Source: Siphonodentalium dalli (taxonomy: Eukaryota > Mollusca > Scaphopoda > Gadilida > Siphonodentaliidae). Taken from it: a stretch of 64,000 nt of DNA. A program made the position numbers and the translations under genes. Below, piece by piece: positions 58,249-64,000 of the stretch. The stretch is from positions 159,607,465 through 159,671,464 of the forward strand of contig CP136068.1 in NCBI GenBank assembly GCA_032622095.1, written 5' to 3'. The notes under the pieces are model-generated. The model made no database searches, was not told the DNA's origin, and saw nothing but the letters and a program-made list of their open reading frames with translations. Positions within the stretch are counted from its first letter, which is position 1. Every line of letters begins with the position of its first letter.

Positions 58249-58370
58249 TTCCGTAGTTCCGTTAACGAACTGTCTGGAGATGGAGTTGTTATTGCTTCCC
58301 AAATCGTGGTGTTATAATAAGCATCAACTGAATCAGTAGTAAGCGACAGCGTGTCTAGTGTCGATGCCAT
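58249..58370 (-). CDS. GPCR exon 1 (start codon and extracellular N-terminus)
   Basis: The minus-strand ATG at 58370 sits in GAGATGG, a fair initiation context. Forty codons follow (MASTLDTLSLTTD ... PSPDSSLTELR) plus two bases AA before a GTAAGA donor. Exon 2 begins with G at 56099, completing AAG (Lys41) and leading into YYWWLMQ and TM1. The phases therefore match exactly. The peptide is short, Ser/Thr-rich, lacks a signal peptide and has an N-glycosylation site (Asn20-Thr-Thr), as usual for class A receptor N-termini. Residues 1-16 or so lie inside a repeat unit that is amplified elsewhere upstream. Splicing is predicted, not shown. Confidence 0.75.
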
Positions 58371-58445
58371 CTCGTTATCTATCCTAAAATGATAATAATA
58401 TATGATGTGATAAATCGGATTGGTCTCTTTGTGACTGCGAACAAG
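58325..58445. repeat. Single copy of the 105-122 bp array unit, overlapping exon 1
   Basis: Plus-strand ACTGAATCAGTA, ATGCCATCTCGTTATCTATC followed by CTAAAATGATAATAATATAT, GATGTGAT and TGTGACTGCGA match, in order, the array unit at 63.0-64.0 kb (ACTGACTCGGTA, ATGTAATCTCGTTATCTATC, CTAAACTAATA, GGTGTGAT, TGTGACTGAC). The receptor start codon falls inside this copy. In the array units the corresponding trinucleotide is ATT, not ATG. Confidence 0.75.
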
Positions 58446-59519
58446 TGAGTTTGATCTGGTTTTAGGGAGGGAGTAAAGTTGGATATGTCAAATTGGACAC
58501 CCCGTCAATCCCACAATAGGGACCCTCTGGTCACGCCCCTGAACTAATATGACCACACGCTAGCGTAATTAACGAACCACAGCTAAAACGCATGCATAAG
58601 CTAGGATATATCTGTGTCTTTTTAATCCTAAACATAACTTCAAAGACGCGTATTCCCATCAAATAAGATTAACTTAGGCCTTATATCGTGGTGTGATTAT
58701 GTTATATAACACTCCATACACACACAAGGGTTCATCGACAGAGTGGGTTCAATAGCAATTGCGTGCATAAATTAGGTGAACCATATCATACATCAAGGCA
58801 TGTGAGAAATCAGAGATCACAATGCAAACAGACTACGAACTCACCGACTCAGACTTAAAACCTAAATAAAAAACTTTTAAAAGCCATTACTTTTGAAAAA
58901 ACTATTATAGGTTATAAACCGCCAACATAAAACTGAAAGTATTCAAAAGTCAAGACTGTTGTTGTTGTCTAGAGGGTGTATTTTACTGAAATTAACTATT
59001 ATACCATTGACGCTGCATGTGTGCGCAATCCTGGTGAGATGGAACTCTACTAAGAAGCTTGTCGATTTCATCATGTTCATTTTAACGAAACTCTCAAGGG
59101 CAACGTCATCATGTAGCTTTCACCATCGACCGAATTTGCGATAACCTGAATGTATCTTATGCTTGTTCATAAGTATGCGTTTCTTGTCGATTCATGAACA
59201 TATAAGGATATCTGAGGATTATCAGTATGCACGGTAATAATATAATAATTTAAACGCGATATAATAACGTTTGCCTGCATCACGAATTTCGATTTCGATT
59301 CCAGTATTGTCCCCAGCCCAGCCAGAGTGATTGAGCTTTTCCCATTGCACGCGACATTTATATTTTAGGCCACTCCGTTGCAAATATTTGACAGTCCATA
59401 ATGTTATAATTATGTTCTCTATAAAATGTAAACCGCGGCTACGAATGAACTTTACTATGCATAATTCCGATAGTAACTTCAATTTCAGATTACGACACTA
59501 CAGTAACTGCTTTATACAC
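58446..59519. other. Non-coding stretch upstream of the GPCR
   Basis: No exon, TATA box or repeat could be assigned confidently. The promoter of the receptor gene may lie here or farther right, since 5' untranslated exons cannot be excluded (TTTTAG just upstream of the start codon could be an acceptor). Confidence 0.35.
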
Positions 59520-59655
59520 ACCGATCTACTGTGCGACAAACGCGCTCGCAAAAATTCAAAACAGCAGTGTTGTATTAGATAATAATTGGTGACTTCATAA
59601 AATCAGATTATAGTCTATATACGACCAAAGCGTCCGGCCATTGTTCGTTATAATA
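59520..59655 (-). repeat. Inverted, diverged copy of 30290-30415
   Basis: Reverse-complemented, it gives GGCCGGACGCTTTGGTCGTA, TATAGACTATAATCTGATTT, GTCACCAATTATT and CGCACAGTAGATCGGTG in the same order as at 30.3 kb. No coding content. Confidence 0.75.
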
Positions 59656-59945
59656 AAAATATATGGTGTGATGGACCGGATATGTGACTTTGCGACTTAC
59701 ATCAGTACCACGTGGTAGAGTGTCTCATCCCGATGTAAACGGGTTATCTATTTTAAAACAATAATACTATATGGTGTGATGAACAGGATATGAATATGTG
59801 CGACTGAGTCAGTACCCTGTGATATAATGACTCATGCTGATGTAATCTCGTTATCCATCCTAAAACAATATCAACATATGACGTACTGTGCATGACTGGA
59901 CTATGTGCAACTGAATCAGTATCTGTGGTAGTGCAGCACATCACC
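59656..59945. repeat. Degenerate array of the GPCR start-exon-like unit
   Basis: About two and a half units of roughly 105 bp contain GAGTGTCTCATCCCGATGTA, ATCTCGTTATCCATCC, TAAAACAATA and CTGAGTCAGTACC. They are intermediate in sequence between exon 1 and the array at 63-64 kb. Confidence 0.75.
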
Positions 59946-60174
59946 GAACAAATACGCACATAATCGACCTATAATGTGAATCAGGTACATATTGTGATTA
60001 TTTAATGTCTTTAATGTCTTTAACACATAACACATGAGTACATATAACACATAGATAGTACATTACATAAATATGAGATGTCAATTAAACAGAGAAACAG
60101 GAAATACACATATATAAATGTAGTGTGTATAACACATACAAAGAAGAACCTAGAAATCAGCAGTATATATAATA
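59946..60174. other. AT-rich non-coding stretch
   Basis: ACATAACACAT-type repeats (60015-60050) occur. Nothing else is recognised before the Helitron cluster. Confidence 0.4.
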
Positions 60175-60966
60175 CTAGAAGGTGACCCGACTTCGTCCGG
60201 GCTTTTACCTTGAATTGACCATTGTGAAGGTCAAGGTCAGGTGGGGTCAAACACCAACACCCCAAAAATTGTGGACATCGGCCCAGCGGATACCGGGAAA
60301 TCGGCCCAACGGATACCGAGATACCCTATGCATCAAATTTCGTCCGTAAAAATCCGCCAGTTTAACCCGATTTGATTTCCACTCAAGTATATACACGCGT
60401 CTCATATACACACGCTCATTAATTATCAAGTTTCAACGTAAAGATAAATTACCATCGGTGCCCGAGATATCGCCAAGACGTCTGAAACAGTCAAATGCAT
60501 CGGCCGGTTAAGCGTTAACGTGATCTAAAGTTATGACCTCTAACGACGTCATAGAAGTTACGCATTATTTTTATCCTGATGGAAGATAGTACCACTTCTT
60601 CTTGATAATTGAGGCAGATAACTAAAACGGATACATACGCATTATATATCGTTGGAAAGAGGAAACACGAAAGATTATCACAGTGTCATTATTATGACTG
60701 GCATTTTATTATTCGCGCTGTTTCGAATCGATTTGTAAGCACCGAACTCAAATGAAAGTCCCGTAACACAGCGTAAAAACAGATTTGACCTCGGCACGTG
60801 AAAAGTTGACCTCGGATCTAAAAATTAATATGCCTATGCCACTTCCCGACCGATAGTATCCTCACATACGAAGTTTTATCGAAATCGGCTAGGCCGTTTT
60901 CGAGTCCATCGCGATCACACACACACACAGACACACACACACAGATCTTCCAAAATATATAATAGA
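60175..60966 (-). mobile_element. Non-autonomous Helitron-like element F
   Basis: On the minus strand it begins TCTATTATATATTTTGGAAG at 60966 and ends with the hairpin CCCGGAC-GAA-GTCGGG, TCACCTT and CTAG (60178-60175), followed by T. It has a GT/TCTG-rich start and CGATTTCGATAAAACTTCG-type phrases, and no protein. It abuts element D. Confidence 0.72.
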
Positions 60967-61677
60967 TAAATGGTGACCCGACTTCGTCCGGGCTATTAAA
61001 AAACCAAATTTCAAGTCGATAGCTCCACCCGTTTCCGAGATCTGGTCTGCGCATGCGCGAAGCTGGCGTCGCAGGGCTCGGCGACCCGATAAAATTCGTA
61101 TCCGGGGCAAGATACATTCACATACCAAATTTCAAGTCGATAGCTCCACCCGAGATATATAGCCCAATGTCATTTGCGGATACCTCGGCCGGTGTTGAGT
61201 TAACGCGACATCGGCCGGTTAAGAGTTAACGCGATCACGTCACGATCTGTTGATGGCGTAATATATTTACGCAATGTTTTTCGATGAGCGAAGCATGGTC
61301 CTGCGTTCTTCCCGATAATTAAGGTAGAAACTTTAAACGTACACAGACGTGTGATACATCATTGGAAAGATGAAGCGCCACAGATTCTAACCGTGCAAAT
61401 TATATGACTGGCAATATATTATTCGCGCTATATCGAATCGATTTGTGAGCACCGAACTGAAATATATTAGCGCAAAACGGCGTAAAAACAGATTTGACCT
61501 CGGCACGTGAAAAGTTGAGCTCGGATCTGAAAATTAATAGGCCTATGCCACTTCCCGACAGAAAATACCCCCACATACCAAGTTTCATCGAAATCGGGTC
61601 GGCCGTTATCGAGTCCATCGCGAACACACACACAGACAGACACACACACACACAGATCTTCCAAAATATATAATAGA
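60967..61677 (-). mobile_element. Non-autonomous Helitron-like element D
   Basis: It begins TCTATTATATATTTTGGAAG at 61677, directly after the CTAG of element C, and ends CCCGGACGAAGTCGGG plus TCACCATTTA at 60967, where element F starts. The last four bases are TTTA, not CTAG, so this end is variant or damaged. It carries one and a half of the 124-bp units seen in element A, plus two direct copies of CGGCCGGT-containing sequence near 61190-61220. Confidence 0.65.
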
Positions 61678-62099
61678 CTAGCCGATGAGCCCGACGTTGT
61701 CCGGGCTATTCAAACCCCAAATTTCAAGTCGATAGCTCTACCCAGCCCGACTTTCCAAATTTCAAGTCAATAGCTCCACCCGTTTCCGAGATCTGGTCTG
61801 CGCATGCGCGAAGCTGGCGTCGCACTGGCTCGGCGACCCGATAAAATTCGTATCCGGGGCAAGATACATTCACATAGCAAATTTCAAGTCGATAGCTCCA
61901 CCCGTTTGCGAGATCTCGTCTGCGCATGCGCGAAGCGGGCGCCGCACGGGCTCGCAAATACGACGACGTCCACCGCCTGGTCAAACTACACACACGTACC
62001 AAGTTTCGTCCCGATCGGTCGAGAATCGTAGATTTGTATAAATGACAAACAAACAGACAGACATACAGACATACAGAGGTCTTCAAAATATATATGAGA
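61678..62099 (-). mobile_element. Non-autonomous Helitron-like element C (same subfamily as A)
   Basis: It begins TCTCATATATATTTTGAAGA at 62099 and ends GCCCGGACAACGTCGGGC plus TCATCGG and CTAG (61681-61678). Start, hairpin and terminal spacer are identical to element A at the other end of the window, but it has fewer 124-bp units. A sequence ending in CAACCATTTA precedes it (62100 up), like the end of D, suggesting a fourth tandem neighbour. Confidence 0.75.
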
Positions 62100-62989
62100 T
62101 AAATGGTTGACCCCCGCTGCGCTCTGTGACCAAATCATCCGGTTGCGGCACCTGTGAAGTGGTGTCGTTTTTCACGAGTGAGATGGATATATCTCATTAC
62201 CCGCGGTGTGATGTCATTATCGAATATTCCGACCAGAGTGTTATATAATTGAGTGTCCGGTAATAAGTTAATCGCGGGCGATATGCCCCGTAGATAATAA
62301 AATAATTACACAATATTGGAATTCTGCATTACTCAAAACCAAATCCTATATAGTTGGAAATTGTATTAGACCAAATCCTATATAGTTGGATATTTTATGG
62401 TTTCACACACCCCCAGTTGGAACCCCCTAGCAACGCCCCTTAGAGCACCGTTCTGAAGAATCCGCCGGCTGACTAGCTGACAGCCTTGGGCAATTTGAGA
62501 ACTTTGGGTTAAATAAAGATGGAGATCAAAATGGTCATCTTTGCCTCAAAGAGGTGGTTTCTACTGGAAACAAAGCACAATATCATCGCAGTAGCACAAT
62601 GATTATGTTCCTAGGACTCCTTTGTATTATTTCAACCGAGTTTGTGATGGTGGTATTTCTGTGCACCCCGTAAATTACACGTAAAGCGTTCGTCCGAGAA
62701 CAGGGGGCAGTACAGTACGAAGTGCTGATTCTGAAATAAGCAGATAATGGACTCTCACCTGTTATTTCGATTTATGGCGCGCAACACAAAATGTTAAAGA
62801 GCACACACCTGAAAAGTCGTGAGTTGGCTTATTTGTGCCATTGTCCGCACATAATTCGCTTAAAATCGCATCGATAATGTGACTAAAATGTTCTCATTTT
62901 CAGCACATAATATACAAACTGAGATAACTTTAAGCAGGTTATCTACCTGAAGCATGCTCTATTATAAGCATATAGTGTGCTGGTTTTCG
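62100..62989. other. Non-coding stretch, possible Helitron 3' end at its left edge
   Basis: On the minus strand 62165-62100 reads GAGCGCAGCGGGGGTC then AACCATTTA, which could be the end of another Helitron-like element. CCAAATCCTATATAGTTGGA occurs twice near 62340 and 62372. No gene is recognised. Confidence 0.4.
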
Positions 62990-64000
62990 GGAGAACATGC
63001 TTGGTAGAGTGTCTCATGCTGATGTAATATCGTTGTCCATCCTAAAACAATAATAATATGGTGTGATATATATGGTTTGACTATGTGTGACTGACCCGCT
63101 ACCCGACGACAGAGGGACTCATGCCGATGTAATCTCGTTATATATCCTAAACTAATATAAATAATAATACATGTATATGGTGTGATGTATATGGTTTGAC
63201 TATGTGTGACTGACTCGGTACCCGACGACAGAGGTACTCATGCCGATGTAATCTCGTTATCTATCCTAAACTAATATAAATAATAATACATGTATATGGT
63301 GTGATGTATATGGTTTGACTATGTGTGACTGACTCGGTACCCGACGACAGAGGTACTCATGCCGATGTAATCTCGTTATCTATCCTAAACTAATATAAAT
63401 AATAATAATACATGTATATGGTGTGATGTATATGGTTTGAATATGTGTGACTGACTCGGCTCCCGACGACAACGGGACTCATGCCTATGTAATCTCGTTA
63501 TCTATCCTAAACTAATATAAATAATAATAATACATGTATATGGTGTGATGTATATGGTTTGACTCTGTGTGACTGACTCGGTACCCGACGACAGAGGTAC
63601 TCATGCCGATGTAATCTCGTTATCTATCCTAAACTAATATAAATAATAATAATACATGTATATGGTGTGATGTATATGGTTTGACTATGTGTGACTGACT
63701 CGGTACCCGACGACAGAGGTACTCATGCCGATGTAATCTCGTTATCTATCCTAAACTAATATAAATAATAATACATGTATATGGTGTGATGTATATGGTT
63801 TGACTATGTGTGACTGACTCGGCTCCCGACGACAACGGGACTCATGCCTATGTAATCTCGTTATCTATCCTAAACTAATATAAATAATAATACATGTATA
63901 TGGTGTGATGTATATGGTTTGACTATGTGTGACTGACTCGGCTCCCGACGACAGAGGGACTCATGCCGATGTCATCTCGTTATCTATCCTAAACTAATAC
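62990..64000. repeat. 119-122 bp tandem array, nine units, continuing past the window end
   Basis: CTCGTTATCTATCCTAAACT anchors fall at about 63031, 63136, 63255, 63374, 63496, 63618, 63740, 63859 and 63978. Spacings of 119 and 122 differ by one TAA triplet. Inner units are nearly identical (GACTGACTCGGTACCCGACG, ATGTATATGGTGTGATGTAT). The unit is homologous to the exon 1 region of the GPCR at 58325-58445. Confidence 0.92.

Overview
The window looks like non-microbial, AT-rich animal DNA. It has long stretches without open frames, an intron-containing rhodopsin-class receptor gene, decayed LINE retrotransposons, Helitron-like elements, many small inverted-repeat elements and several satellite-like tandem arrays. 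The repeat style suggests a marine invertebrate, such as a mollusc, another lophotrochozoan, a hemichordate or a lancelet. The phylum cannot be fixed from this sequence. I found no tRNA, rRNA, CRISPR array or operon-like gene cluster.

The one well-supported host gene is a class A (rhodopsin-like) GPCR on the minus strand. Exon 2 (55172-56099) carries all seven membrane segments. A first exon at 58249-58370 supplies the start codon and a glycosylatable N-terminus, and the splice sites and codon phase agree, giving 349 residues. The stop codon lies in the last unit of a 26-bp minisatellite (53.6-55.2 kb). The start-codon exon is one unit of a repeat that is tandemly amplified at 59.6-59.9 kb and 63.0-64.0 kb.

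The left 20 kb is a nest of transposons. An old minus-strand LINE (B, 16.7-19.9 kb) lies beside or around a second minus-strand LINE (A) whose 5'-truncated copy is bounded by an identical 135-bp direct repeat (3040-3174 and 16561-16695), which looks like a very long target-site duplication. LINE A is split at one codon by a 10,012-bp element (5839-15850) with 35-bp inverted termini. That element contains a third, plus-strand LINE (C, 8.4-11.1 kb), which was itself hit by a TTAA-flanked element and by a short retrocopy. Removing each insertion rejoins the interrupted reading frame.

Helitron-like elements (5'-TC, 3' hairpin plus CTAG, insertion between A and T, no duplication) occur head-to-tail at both ends of the window: two at 319-1717 on the plus strand and three at 60175-62099 on the minus strand. 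A 2.8-kb one (33733-36554) sits in a 69-bp palindrome whose intact paralogues elsewhere in the window give the empty site.

From 20 to 54 kb the sequence is non-coding and repeat-rich. About fourteen copies of the 69-bp palindrome occur, mostly in pairs inside three different inverted-repeat frames, one of them a TTAA-flanked piggyBac-like MITE present three times. There are also a 193-bp satellite whose units each contain a hairpin, a three-copy hairpin-plus-tail repeat, and minisatellites with periods of 22, 28, 47, 60 and 78 bp.
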